Source: an uncultured Oscillospiraceae bacterium (GTDB taxonomy: Bacteria > Bacillota > Clostridia > Oscillospirales > Oscillospiraceae). From it: a stretch of DNA of 64,000 nucleotides. Below, piece after piece: positions 15,787 to 24,239 of this stretch. How positions within the stretch are numbered: position 1 is the first letter of the stretch; each line of letters starts with the position of its first letter. The notes under the pieces are model-generated. The model was not told the DNA's origin. It saw only the letters and a program-made list of their open reading frames with translations, and ran no database searches. The stretch covers positions 10,310-74,309 of the forward strand of contig CAJUAS010000003.1 of assembly GCA_910584395.1 (NCBI GenBank), given 5' to 3'. The position numbers were made by a program, and so were the translations under genes.

Positions 15787-16528
15787 AGGCCAATTTGAGG
15801 ATTTCCCGCTTGAGCCGGGCGATAATGCGCTTTTCCAGCCGGGAGATATAGGACTGGGAGATGCCCAGCAGATCGGCCACTTCCTTCTGGGTGCGCTCCC
15901 GCTTGCCGTCCAGACCGAAGCGGAGGGTGATGATGGTCTGCTCCCGCGGGGACAGTTTTTTGAGGGCGGCGGAGAGAAGCTGACGGTCTACGTCGTCCTC
16001 TAAGGGCTTCATCACCATATCTCCGTCTGTGCCAAGAATGTCCTCAATGCGCAGTTCGTTGCCGTCGTAGTCGGTGTTCAAGGGCTCATCAAAGGAAATT
16101 TCACTTTTCAGGGAGGAGATTTTCCGCAAGTGCATTAAAATCTCATTTTCAATACACCGGCTGGCATAAGTGGCCAGCTTGATGTTTTTGTCGGGGCGGA
16201 ACGTGCCCACAGCCTTGATGAGACCAATCGTGCCGATGGAGATCAGATCCTCAATACCCACGCCGGTGTTTTCAAAACGGCGAGCAATGTAGACGACCAA
16301 GCGCAGATTGTGTTCGATCAGTGCGCTTTGAACCGCTTCCTCATCCAAACGAGCCAGTAATTTGGCTTCTTCTTCTCGGGAAAAGGGGGCGGGGAGGGTG
16401 TCGCTGCCGCCGATATACATGATCTTATCGGTGGGAAGAAGCCCCAAGCGGCGCAAAAAGTCATTCAATCTTTGCCGCAAGGAGCGTTTTGCAGTTTTAG
16501 GGGGGAGAGAACGGATCGCTTGTTTCAT
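15785..16528 (-). CDS. sigE: RNA polymerase sporulation sigma factor E precursor
   Basis: A 247-residue sigma-70 family factor for early mother-cell transcription. An amphipathic pro-region (about residues 1-35, ending before KIMYIGGSDTLP) is followed by region 2 (HNLRLVVYIARRFENTG; EDLISIGTIGLIKAV; IKLATYASRCIENEIL), SFDEPLN and region 4 (SPREQTIITLRFGL; EVADLLGISQSYISRLEKR). The pro-region is removed by SpoIIGA, encoded 13 bases upstream. Start chosen at ATG 16528, which has GAGAAAC upstream and matches family N-termini. sigG, often the next gene downstream in Bacilli and many Clostridia, is not there. Confidence 0.96.
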   Translation of the reverse strand: MKQAIRSLPPKTAKRSLRQRLNDFLRRLGLLPTDKIMYIGGSDTLPAPFSREEEAKLLARLDEEAVQSALIEHNLRLVVYIARRFENTGVGIEDLISIGTIGLIKAVGTFRPDKNIKLATYASRCIENEILMHLRKISSLKSEISFDEPLNTDYDGNELRIEDILGTDGDMVMKPLEDDVDRQLLSAALKKLSPREQTIITLRFGLDGKRERTQKEVADLLGISQSYISRLEKRIIARLKREILKLA

Positions 16529-16541
16529 GGCAGTTTCTCCT

Positions 16542-17342
16542 TTATTCTTCAAAGAGCAGGGCTTGATAGCTTCCGGTGTCGCTGACGGGGGTGGGGGATA
16601 GGGCAATGAGTCGGTTGGGGAAGGGTTTGCCGTCCACCTCCAAAGCATCGGCGCGGACAGCCAGCAGCAGGCCGTTGTCTATCCCGACGGAGCGGTAGGG
16701 GAGCAGACGGAACGCGGCGGGATCGGGAAGAGACTGAAAACACTGCGCCGGGTGGCGGTAGTCGGCTTCGGGAGGGAGAAGTGGGGCAAGACAGTCCCCC
16801 TCCACCACGGGGACACCGCGCCCTGTCATGGGGTCGGTGAGGGTATTGCCGTTGTCCAGCAGAGCAGTCAGGGTGGTGGAGCGCGATCCCAACCGAACCG
16901 TGATCTGCCTCAGCTCGGCAAGGCTGTGGCGGGCCAGCTTGCGTCCGCCCAGAGACAGCACGCCATAAGCGGCGGCGGAAAAGAGAAGAAGGGTGGGGAC
17001 GCTCAAAGTTAGCGGCCTTCCCAGCATCAGTTCAAGGGCGTACAGCGCGCCTCCAAACGCCGCGGAAAGGGCAAGGAAGATTAGCACGCAGCGCAGGAGA
17101 CGGCGGCAATGACCGTAAGCGAGCAGAACCAAGAGAACGGCAACAGCCAGTTTGAGAACAGGGTGGGGCAAGACAGGAAGCCTGACCACCGCGCAGAGTA
17201 CGGAGTAGCCTGCGCCCAGCGCGGCGGCCAGCGCAATCCGCCGGCGGCGCAGGGGAGAGCCAGTGACCTTGCCTGTCAGCAAGAGCAGCAGGTAGTCGAT
17301 GACAAAGTCCAAAAGGAAAAGAGAGTCTATGTAGATGACCAT
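16542..17342 (-). CDS. spoIIGA: Sporulation sigma-E factor-processing peptidase
   Basis: A 266-residue membrane protease that activates pro-sigma-E at the asymmetric septum. The N-terminal half holds five predicted membrane helices (SLFLLDFVIDYLLLLL; IALAAALGAGYSVLCAVV; LKLAVAVLLVLLAYGH; LRCVLIFLALSAAFGGALYA; TLLLFSAAAYGVLSLG). The C-terminal half is a retropepsin-like domain with the catalytic Asp163 in ALLDNGNTLTDPMTG. It starts with an AAGGAGG Shine-Dalgarno and is transcribed with sigE from a Spo0A-type promoter. Confidence 0.95.
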   Translation of the reverse strand: MVIYIDSLFLLDFVIDYLLLLLTGKVTGSPLRRRRIALAAALGAGYSVLCAVVRLPVLPHPVLKLAVAVLLVLLAYGHCRRLLRCVLIFLALSAAFGGALYALELMLGRPLTLSVPTLLLFSAAAYGVLSLGGRKLARHSLAELRQITVRLGSRSTTLTALLDNGNTLTDPMTGRGVPVVEGDCLAPLLPPEADYRHPAQCFQSLPDPAAFRLLPYRSVGIDNGLLLAVRADALEVDGKPFPNRLIALSPTPVSDTGSYQALLFEE

Positions 17343-17370
17343 GGATGCCTCCTTTCCCGGTCAGGCTTTC

Positions 17371-17403
17371 AGTATACAGCTTGGGCCACACAAAAAAAGT
17401 CAA
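17371..17403 (-). promoter_or_regulatory. spoIIG promoter with 21-bp spacer (Spo0A-type)
   Basis: On the minus strand TTGACT (17398-17403) and TATACT (17371-17376) are separated by 21 bp, too long for ordinary SigA promoters. The Bacillus spoIIG promoter is known for a comparably long 22-bp spacer that needs Spo0A~P. I see no clear 0A box, so the Spo0A link rests on the geometry and the gene. Confidence 0.55.
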
Positions 17404-17423
17404 ACGGGGGATGAAGGAACAAC

Positions 17424-17455
17424 AAAAAAGAACGGCCCGCGTGGGCCGTCCTTTT
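17424..17455 (-). terminator. Terminator of the hprK-glycosyltransferase unit
   Basis: A 7-bp GC stem ACGGCCC/GGGCCGT (17432-17438 with 17443-17449) has A6 on the left (T run on the minus strand) and T5 on the right. It lies just beyond the glycosyltransferase stop and insulates the spoIIG promoter. Confidence 0.8.
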
Positions 17456-17467
17456 TGTTTGTAATCT

Positions 17468-18424
17468 CTATTTCTCGTCGTCCAAGATCTCTCGGATCAA
17501 AAAACGGGGGCGGTGCTTGGTTTCCAGATAGATCTTTCCGATATATTCTCCGATCACGCCCAGAGAGAGCAGGATCAGCCCGCCGATGGCCCAGACCGAG
17601 CAGATAACGCTGGCCCAGCCTGCCACCGTCATCCCCATGGCCCACTGGGCGATGAAGGTGATCAGCATGGCAACGCTGACCAGAAAAATGAGAAAGCCCA
17701 AAGCGGTAATGAGGCGGATGGGCTTGGTGGAGAGGCTGGTGATGCCCTCCAGCGCAAAGGCGATCATTTTTTTTAGGGGGTATTTGCTCTCCCCGGCAAA
17801 GCGTTCACCCCGCTCATACTCCACCGTAGCGGTGGTATAGCCGATCATGGGCACGATGCCCCGGAGGAACAGGTTGACCTCCTTGAACTCCGCCAGACCC
17901 TCCAGCGCGGCCTTGGACATGAGGCGGTAGTCGGCGTGGTTAAAGACGACGTTTGCCCCAAGAGCGTTCATAAATCGGTAGAAGCCTTCCGCAGTAACAC
18001 GCTTAAAGAAGGTGTCCTTTTTGCGGGAGGAGCGCACACCGTAGACAATGTCACACCCGTCATGATATTTGGCGACCATTTCGTCCACCGCGCCGATGTC
18101 GTCCTGAAGGTCGGCGTCCATGGAGATGACCAGATCGGCCCGCTCCTTGGCGGTCATCAGCCCTGCAAGGAGGGCGTTTTGATGGCCGCGGTTGCGGGTA
18201 AGATCGACGCCGCTGAACAGGGGGCAGTCCCGGTGTAGAGCCATGATAATAGGCCAGGTGGCGTCCCGAGAGCCGTCGTTGACAAACAGAATACGGCTAC
18301 CGGAGGAGACAGCCCCATCGGCAATCAGCGATTCCAGCTTGGAGCGCAGACGTTTGGCCGTTTCAGGCAAGACTGCCTCCTCATTATAGCAGGGGACAAC
18401 GATATAAAGTGTGTTAGGACGCAT
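17468..18424 (-). CDS. Family 2 glycosyltransferase, polyprenyl-phosphate sugar type (GtrB/DPM1-like)
   Basis: A 318-residue enzyme with a GT-A domain (IVVPCYNEEAVLPETAKRL; LFVNDGSRDAT; DLTRNRGHQNALLAGL; ISMDADLQDD, the DXD metal site) and two C-terminal membrane helices (LGFLIFLVSVAMLITFIAQW; ICSVWAIGGLILLSLGVIGE). This layout is that of bactoprenol glucosyltransferases and dolichyl-phosphate-mannose-type synthases, which load a sugar on a lipid carrier at the inner face of the membrane. Its donor and the final glycan are unknown. It is co-transcribed behind hprK (27-base gap). Confidence 0.88.
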   Translation of the reverse strand: MRPNTLYIVVPCYNEEAVLPETAKRLRSKLESLIADGAVSSGSRILFVNDGSRDATWPIIMALHRDCPLFSGVDLTRNRGHQNALLAGLMTAKERADLVISMDADLQDDIGAVDEMVAKYHDGCDIVYGVRSSRKKDTFFKRVTAEGFYRFMNALGANVVFNHADYRLMSKAALEGLAEFKEVNLFLRGIVPMIGYTTATVEYERGERFAGESKYPLKKMIAFALEGITSLSTKPIRLITALGFLIFLVSVAMLITFIAQWAMGMTVAGWASVICSVWAIGGLILLSLGVIGEYIGKIYLETKHRPRFLIREILDDEK

Positions 18425-18451
18425 AAGACCGCCTACCTTTCGGCGTTAGAC

Positions 18452-19402
18452 TTACTGTTTTTGCTGGCTGAGCGCCTGATCAAAGTGTTCGTTGATCTGC
18501 TTGGTGAACTCCACGGCGGCGTTATAACCCATTTTCTTCTGGCGGTTGTTCATGGCTGCCACCTCAATGATCACGGCCAGATTTCGTCCGGGCTTAACGG
18601 GCACGGTGAGGGAGGGAATGTCCACATCCAGAACGCTGGTGTAAAGGTTTTCCGTGCCCAGACGGTCATAGACAGCGTTTTCCCGCCACTGCTCCAAATT
18701 GACAATGATGTCGATCTCTTGCTGTTCCTTGACTGCGCCCATGCCGAAAAGCTGGCGCACATCCACCACGCCGATGCCGCGCAGCTCAATGTAGTGGCGG
18801 ATCAGGGCGGGAGCTGTACCCACCAGACGTTTGGTGTCGGTGCGTTTGATCTCCACGGCGTCGTCGGCAATGAGGCGGTGGCCGCGCTTGACCAGCTCAA
18901 TGGCAGTCTCGCTTTTGCCCACGCCCGCTTCCCCCAAAAGAAGCACTCCTTCACCGTAGACTTCCAAAAGAACACCGTGGCGGGTGATGCGGGGGGCCAG
19001 AGAGTTTTTCAAAAAGCTGATGAGGGCGCTCATAAAGGTACAGGTGGCGTCGGGGGTGCGCAGAATGGTGCGGTTGTACTTTTCCGCCATCTCCAGACAC
19101 TCCGCATATGGCTCTAAAGAGCGGGTAATGATTAGGGTCGGGATGGGATAGCTGAACAACTGGTCAAAGATATTGCGGCGCTGCTGCGAGGTAAGGCCGG
19201 CCAGATAAGTATTCTCCACCAGACCCATCAACTCGATCCGCATGGGGTCGAAGTAATCAAAGAAACCGGTGAGCTGAAGGCCGGGGCGGTTTACGTCCTC
19301 CAAAGTGATGGGGGTGTCCTCATAGCCCGGCGCGCTGCGGATGACCTCCAGCTTAAACTCCTGAATGACTGCGCCAAGGCTGATGTGGTAAGGGGTCGCC
19401 AT
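18452..19402 (-). CDS. hprK: HPr kinase/phosphorylase
   Basis: A 316-residue bifunctional enzyme that phosphorylates HPr on serine and reverses this, governing carbon catabolite repression. The N-terminal domain (to about residue 130) is followed by HGVLLEVYGEGVLLLG with catalytic His142, Walker A GEAGVGKS (157-164), DDAVEIKR and the family signature ELRGIGVVDVRQLFG. The ATG at 19402 has AAAGGAGAG upstream; an in-frame start eight codons further upstream lacks such a site. It is the first gene of a two-gene unit with a glycosyltransferase. Confidence 0.96.
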   Translation of the reverse strand: MATPYHISLGAVIQEFKLEVIRSAPGYEDTPITLEDVNRPGLQLTGFFDYFDPMRIELMGLVENTYLAGLTSQQRRNIFDQLFSYPIPTLIITRSLEPYAECLEMAEKYNRTILRTPDATCTFMSALISFLKNSLAPRITRHGVLLEVYGEGVLLLGEAGVGKSETAIELVKRGHRLIADDAVEIKRTDTKRLVGTAPALIRHYIELRGIGVVDVRQLFGMGAVKEQQEIDIIVNLEQWRENAVYDRLGTENLYTSVLDVDIPSLTVPVKPGRNLAVIIEVAAMNNRQKKMGYNAAVEFTKQINEHFDQALSQQKQ

Positions 19403-19461
19403 TCTTATCTCTCCTTTCAATCTCATGTGTTGGTATCATCATAGCGGATACGGGCAGGATA

Positions 19462-20832
19462 TTATGCCGAAAGCGCGCGGAGATGCTGTTTTGCAACCTT
19501 TTTATAGAAGAACACGCTTAAAATGACGCAAAGGGCCTGAGAGATGGGATAAGAACACCAAACGCCCTCGGGATAGAAATAGGTAAACAGAGCGGCAATG
19601 GGGACAAGAGAAAGGATCGTGCGGGTCAAGGAGGCAATGAGACTTAACACAGGAGCGTCCAACGCCTGAAACACGCCGCTGAGGACAATGGCGATGGCGG
19701 CCATGGGGAAAGAAAGGCTGATGGTACGAAGGGCGACGATCCCCACCGTGACCGCAGCCTCCGGAGGATTGAAGAGGGAGAGAAAGACCTGCGGGAAGAG
19801 CCAGAAAAGCAACGTACCGCAGCACATGATAACCATGGAGAGCATGATGGAAAAACGAATGGCTTCCCGGATACGGTCTGCTTTTCGGGCACCGTAGTTA
19901 TAGCTGATAATGGGGATCACGCCGTTATTTAGGCCAAAGATGGGCATCAGGACAAAAGATTCGATTTTGATATAGGCCGTAATGACGAACATATGGGCGT
20001 CGCTGATCGAACCCAAGAACTTGTTCATAATAGAGACGGCTACCGTGGTAAGGGACTGCATCAGGATGGCGGGCAGACCGATGCGGTAGATATCTGCCAC
20101 AAGGTGACCGTGGAAGGAAAATTCCCGGGGACGGATGGGGACAATTCGATTGCGAAGCACCATGACAAAGCCGATGGTCATACCCAGCCACTGGCCGGCA
20201 ATGGTTGCAATGGCCGCGCCCGCCACACCCATGGCGGGGAAACCGAAGTAGCCAAAAATCAGAATAGGGTCAAAAATGATGTTAAAAAGCGCGCCTGCGC
20301 CTTGAATGACCATAGGGCCGATAGAGTTCCCGCTGGCCTGCAAAATGCGCTCGGCGGAAAACTGCATACACACCCCCAGAGAACCGATGGTGACGATGCG
20401 GAGGTAATCCGTACCGTAGCGAAGGACATCGGGATCGTTGGTATACAGGCCGATAAACGGCTTTGCGGCGAAGAGGCCAAAGGCCGCAAGGGCCAGCCAA
20501 ATGCAAAAGTAAATGAGGTAGCTGTGCAGGGCGACCTGAGACGCTTCCTCGGTGTTTTTCTCCCCCAAACGGCGGGCCAGCAAGGCGTTGACGCCTACTC
20601 CTGTTCCGGCGCAGATGGCGATCATCAAAGACTGGGCAGGGAAGGCGTAGCCCAGAGCCAAAAAAGCCTTGTCACTGGCCCAAGAGACGAAGATGCCGTC
20701 CACCATGTTGTAGAGGGCCTGAACCAGCATGGAGAGCATGATAGGCCAAGACATGGTGATGACCAGTTTTTTGACGGGCATAACGCCCATTTTGTTTTCT
20801 TGGGGCTGCAGGGTGTTTTCGTGGGTATCCAA
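19462..20832 (-). CDS. MATE family efflux transporter
   Basis: A 456-residue, 12-helix membrane protein of the multidrug and toxin extrusion family. It has two homologous halves beginning WPIMLSMLVQALYNMVDGIF and GLPAILMQSLTTVAVSIMNK, with the typical YAFPAQSLMIAICAGTGVGVNA and GLNNGVIPIISYNYGARKADR segments. The substrates (drugs, cationic toxins or metabolites, exchanged for Na+ or H+) are not deducible. It starts 33 bases downstream of an acetyltransferase gene and may be co-transcribed with the cluster upstream. Confidence 0.93.
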   Translation of the reverse strand: MDTHENTLQPQENKMGVMPVKKLVITMSWPIMLSMLVQALYNMVDGIFVSWASDKAFLALGYAFPAQSLMIAICAGTGVGVNALLARRLGEKNTEEASQVALHSYLIYFCIWLALAAFGLFAAKPFIGLYTNDPDVLRYGTDYLRIVTIGSLGVCMQFSAERILQASGNSIGPMVIQGAGALFNIIFDPILIFGYFGFPAMGVAGAAIATIAGQWLGMTIGFVMVLRNRIVPIRPREFSFHGHLVADIYRIGLPAILMQSLTTVAVSIMNKFLGSISDAHMFVITAYIKIESFVLMPIFGLNNGVIPIISYNYGARKADRIREAIRFSIMLSMVIMCCGTLLFWLFPQVFLSLFNPPEAAVTVGIVALRTISLSFPMAAIAIVLSGVFQALDAPVLSLIASLTRTILSLVPIAALFTYFYPEGVWCSYPISQALCVILSVFFYKKVAKQHLRALSA

Positions 20833-20865
20833 GCGATCTTCTCCTTTTTCTTTGGTGCGTTCTAT

Positions 20866-21423
20866 TTATAGCGCTTTGACGTAGCGCAGATCCACGCAGA
20901 CCTTGGGTGGAAAGGGGATCTCAGTAGAAGTGCCGTCCCAAGCAAAGCCGTGGGCGGCATAGAAACGGCGGGCCTTTTCGTTTTCGCGCAGCACAAAGAC
21001 GAAAGCATTTTGAAAGCCGTCTGCTTTCAGCCGTTTCAGGGCTTCTTCAAACAAGATGCCGCCGTAACCCTTGCCCCGCTCGGCAGGGCTGGTGTAAAAC
21101 GATGCGATCTCGCCCCAGTCGGCGTAGGCGGCGTTGTCAAAGGTGCAGATGTCGCCGACGTTATAATTGCTTACGCGGGCACGGCAGTAGTTGATGCAGG
21201 AAACGGGGGTATCGCCGCGGTAAAGAAGCAGGCCGCGGACGCCGTTTTGGGTGAGGTAGTTTTGGCGAAACACCTCTACCCAGCGGTCGTCGGTGATCTC
21301 CCGGGCCATGTAGTCCGCCGGGACAGCGTCTTTGTAAGTGTCACGCCAGCCCAAAGCATGAATGAGGGACATGGCTCGAAAATGCTCGTCAGTCGTGGCG
21401 TCGATGATCGTGAAGTCGTCCAT
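20866..21423 (-). CDS. GNAT family N-acetyltransferase
   Basis: A 185-residue single-domain GNAT enzyme. The acetyl-CoA binding motif A is intact: ASFYTSPAERGKGYGGILFE, followed by ALKRLKADGFQNAFVFVL and the motif B ARRFYAAHGFAWDG. The N-terminal part (FRAMSLIHALGWRDTYKDAV) resembles that of uncharacterised acetyltransferases acting on small molecules. The acceptor is unknown. It lies 11 bases behind the dehydratase-like gene and appears to be in its operon. Confidence 0.9.
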   Translation of the reverse strand: MDDFTIIDATTDEHFRAMSLIHALGWRDTYKDAVPADYMAREITDDRWVEVFRQNYLTQNGVRGLLLYRGDTPVSCINYCRARVSNYNVGDICTFDNAAYADWGEIASFYTSPAERGKGYGGILFEEALKRLKADGFQNAFVFVLRENEKARRFYAAHGFAWDGTSTEIPFPPKVCVDLRYVKAL

Positions 21424-21434
21424 GTTTGTCTCCG

Positions 21435-22739
21435 TTACACTGCGGATGACGCGGCAAGCTCCTTTTCCGCCTCCTGCTTGGCAAGAGCCTTGGCGTTGGC
21501 CAGCATGAGCTTGATGCGGTTTTCCTGATTGATCTGGGTGGCGCTGGGGTCGTAGTCGATGGCGACAATATTGGAATAAGGGTAATCGTCCTTGAGCCGG
21601 CGGATCATGCCCTTGCCCACAATGTGGTTAGGCAGACAGCCGAAGGGCTGAGTGCAGACGATGTTGGGAACGCCTGCGTTAATCAGCTCCAGCATCTCGG
21701 CGGTCAAGAGCCAGCCCTCCCCCATCTTGTTTCCGTCACCTAAATAGCCTTGGATCAAGCGGTGCAGATCCTCAAACGTTCCGGGGGCGCGGAAACGCCC
21801 GGTCTCCTTCAAGGCTTGGATCATAGCATTTTGGCAGCGCTCCACATAGCGCTTGAAGAGAATGCAGACCTTTTTCTTGATCCATTTGCCGCCGTAGAGA
21901 TCAATATCCGCAATGCGGTTATGGATCTTGAAGATGATGAAGTCGGTCAAGCCGGGGACGACCGGCTCTGCCCCCTCGGAGAGAAGGAAAGCCTCTAAGT
22001 TGTTGTTGCCCAGCGGGGAGAACTTTACATAGATCTCGCCCACAACGCCCACGCGAACCTTGCTTTCGCCCGCAACGGGGATGGCCTTGAACTGGTCGCA
22101 GATGCGGCGGAAGTTTTGGCACATACTCTTGTAGGAAAGGCCCTTGCCGGCGTCCATCTCCGCAATGAGCCAGCGGATGGAGTCGTCCACGGCCTTATCT
22201 GTGTCGCCGGGGGTGACCTCGTAAGGGCGGACTTGATTGGCCACGTTCATAATAATGTCGCCGTACATCATGGCAAAGACGGCCTTACGCAAGAAGTTCA
22301 GCGAGAGCTTAAAGCCCGGATTTTTCTCCAACCCGGAGAGGTTCACAGAGATGACGGGGATATAGGCCATGTCCGCTTTCTCCAGCGCCTTGCGGAGCAG
22401 GTGAATATAGTTGGACGCACGGCAGCCGCCGCCGGTCTGCGTGATGACCAATGCCACCTTATGGGGGTCGTAGCCGCCGTTTTTCACCGCGTCAATGAGC
22501 TGGCCGATGACCAGCAGGGCGGGGAAGCAGGTGTCGTTGTGGACATACTTCAGCCCTTCGTCCACAATGCCCCGGTGGTGGGTGTTGAGCATGACGGCGT
22601 GGAAGCCCTCTTTTCGTAGCAGCTCCACCATCATGGAGAAATGGATGGGCAGCATCTGGGGTACCAGAAGAGTGTAGTCCTTTTTCATCTCTTCGGTGAA
22701 AAGCAGACGGCCGGTCTTATCGTAGATCAGTTCAGCCAT
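21435..22739 (-). CDS. 2-hydroxyacyl-CoA dehydratase-like protein, partner of the upstream activase
   Basis: A 434-residue cytoplasmic protein of the 2-hydroxyacyl-CoA dehydratase component superfamily: YTLLVPQMLPIHFSMMVELL; LKYVHNDTCFPALLVIGQL; ALVITQTGGGCRASNYIHLL; VGVVGEIYVKFSPLGNNNLE; NIVCTQPFGCLPNHIVGKG. Cysteines in DTCFP, GGGCRAS and PFGCLPN are candidate [4Fe-4S] ligands. In many Firmicutes the same sequence is the C-terminal third of a single ~1400-residue protein; here it is separate, with the remainder encoded at 24232-27168. The physiological reaction is unknown; no acyl-CoA pathway gene is nearby. It overlaps the acetyltransferase gene upstream by eight bases. Confidence 0.8.
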   Translation of the reverse strand: MAELIYDKTGRLLFTEEMKKDYTLLVPQMLPIHFSMMVELLRKEGFHAVMLNTHHRGIVDEGLKYVHNDTCFPALLVIGQLIDAVKNGGYDPHKVALVITQTGGGCRASNYIHLLRKALEKADMAYIPVISVNLSGLEKNPGFKLSLNFLRKAVFAMMYGDIIMNVANQVRPYEVTPGDTDKAVDDSIRWLIAEMDAGKGLSYKSMCQNFRRICDQFKAIPVAGESKVRVGVVGEIYVKFSPLGNNNLEAFLLSEGAEPVVPGLTDFIIFKIHNRIADIDLYGGKWIKKKVCILFKRYVERCQNAMIQALKETGRFRAPGTFEDLHRLIQGYLGDGNKMGEGWLLTAEMLELINAGVPNIVCTQPFGCLPNHIVGKGMIRRLKDDYPYSNIVAIDYDPSATQINQENRIKLMLANAKALAKQEAEKELAASSAV

Positions 22740-23484
22740 GGAAAGCAGCTCCTTTCGGGAGAGGTTCGTTAAAAAGCCAGTGGAAGGTGGGAACGGAGGG
22801 GGTCATGCCCAGAGAACGCTGGAGGGCCAGAGAGGCCGCGTTGGTCGTGAGGACAGAGCCGTAAGGGGTCTCGCCCCGGGCCAGATGGCGGCTGATCTGG
22901 TGAAGCTCCAGCAGCTTGCCGATCCCCCGGCAGCGGTAGTCGGGACGGACTTGCAAAAGCCCCATAGCGCCTTCCCTGTGGACGCCGATAAAGCCCGCCA
23001 AAACATCACCGTCGAATGCGCCCAGCATCACGCCGGCTTCCAGACGGTCGCGAAGATACTCCGCGTCCTCCTCCTTGTGGATGGCGGCGACTTGGGGCAG
23101 ATAAGAAACGTCCAAGGGCCTGACTGCAAAAGGGCTGTCGGGCAGGAGCGGCGGGGTTTGCTTCAAGTAGGCCATTTGGTGGAACGTCTCCCCTAAAAAG
23201 GGCTTGACGCGGTAGTTTTCCCGCAAATAGGGCAGGCAGTGCTCCTCATGGATGGCGACCAAAATGTCCCGCTCCCACGGAAGGCGGGGAAAGATCCGCT
23301 CCGCCCCATCCAAATCGCTGCAGATGGTGGTAAACTCGGTAATGGGATGGTCACCGTGAGGAAACCCAATGAGACAGGAACGATCGTCAGCAAAAAGAAC
23401 TTCGCCGATCCCACGGCGGATAGCTTCGGTAACGTCGATGTAGAGCAGCGGGTCACGGTCAATGACAGCTTGACAGGGAAGCAT
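22732..23484 (-). CDS. GNAT family N-acetyltransferase (two-part, C-terminal acetyl-CoA domain)
   Basis: A 250-residue protein. An N-terminal GNAT-like half lacking an obvious cofactor loop (CQAVIDRDPLLYIDVTEAIR) is followed by a C-terminal half with GAFDGDVLAGFIGVHREGAM and a motif A LLQVRPDYRCRGIGKLLE, plus NAASLALQRSLGMTPS as motif B. ATG 23484 is chosen because an AAAGGAAA sits in front; the frame opens two codons earlier with TTG. The substrate is unknown. It lies between the two halves of the activase/dehydratase pair and overlaps the downstream gene by eight bases. Confidence 0.85.
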   Translation of the reverse strand: MLPCQAVIDRDPLLYIDVTEAIRRGIGEVLFADDRSCLIGFPHGDHPITEFTTICSDLDGAERIFPRLPWERDILVAIHEEHCLPYLRENYRVKPFLGETFHQMAYLKQTPPLLPDSPFAVRPLDVSYLPQVAAIHKEEDAEYLRDRLEAGVMLGAFDGDVLAGFIGVHREGAMGLLQVRPDYRCRGIGKLLELHQISRHLARGETPYGSVLTTNAASLALQRSLGMTPSVPTFHWLFNEPLPKGAAFHG

Positions 23485-23486
23485 GG

Positions 23487-24239
23487 TCAATTTCCTTTCT
23501 GTTGGGCAAAGAGATAGGCAAAAGCGGGCCGGAATCCAGCGTTAAACGCCACATTTTGAGAGTTGATGTGGCTTTCGGCGGTGCTGTATAAGGGGACAGC
23601 GCCCCGGCGAAGGATCTCATCGCGCAAAAGGGCGGTGAGGTTGGCGGCGTAGCCCCTGCCGCGACAGATGGGAAGGACGTTGATGCCGATCTGCCAGAGC
23701 TTCTCCCCGTCCCGGCTGCAGGCGGCGATGCCTACAGGTTCGCCTTGTTCATCCAGCGCGGCCACACCTAAAATGTCGGGGGAATACTCGCCAAAAGCCA
23801 CAGCATCCGTCCAGCGGTCGTCATCCCGAAAGCATTCCAGCTCGTCGCTCTCATACCAGCGCACAGCGGTAAGCGGCTTGGCAGGGACAAGCGGAAAGCG
23901 AGGGATGTAGAAATGGCGGAGTGGGCCGAGCTGATAACCCACAGGCTGGAGAATGTCCTCCAAGGCACGGAAATATCTGGGGGAAAAGAGCCATTCGGCG
24001 GGGATGCTCCGCAAAAGGGCGCGGCATGACTCTAAAACTTCCTCGCTGCAGGCAGCGACCAGCTTGCTGTTGTGTACAGCGATCTCTAAAATGGGCGTTT
24101 GATCGCTGTACTTGCGCCGCCCGGGGCAGTCCCGCCAGAGAACGATCTCATTGCCGGGCGTGTCAAAAAGAGCAGGGTCACAGCCCAGATCCAAGGCGAG
24201 CTGCGCCTTGGTAACGGCCCAAGCGGTCTGGTTATCCAT
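23487..24239 (-). CDS. GNAT family N-acetyltransferase
   Basis: A 250-residue protein with a weakly conserved N-terminal half (DTPGNEIVLWRDCPGRRKYS) and a C-terminal GNAT domain: ALDEQGEPVGIAACSRDGEK; IGINVLPICRGRGYAANLTA (motif A, RGRGYA); STAESHINSQNVAFNAGFRP (motif B). Such proteins resemble GCN5-related enzymes with an extra lid domain. The acceptor cannot be inferred. The gene overlaps the end of the activase gene by eight bases and precedes the next acetyltransferase by two bases, so four consecutive genes are translationally coupled. Confidence 0.85.
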   Translation of the reverse strand: MDNQTAWAVTKAQLALDLGCDPALFDTPGNEIVLWRDCPGRRKYSDQTPILEIAVHNSKLVAACSEEVLESCRALLRSIPAEWLFSPRYFRALEDILQPVGYQLGPLRHFYIPRFPLVPAKPLTAVRWYESDELECFRDDDRWTDAVAFGEYSPDILGVAALDEQGEPVGIAACSRDGEKLWQIGINVLPICRGRGYAANLTALLRDEILRRGAVPLYSTAESHINSQNVAFNAGFRPAFAYLFAQQKGN

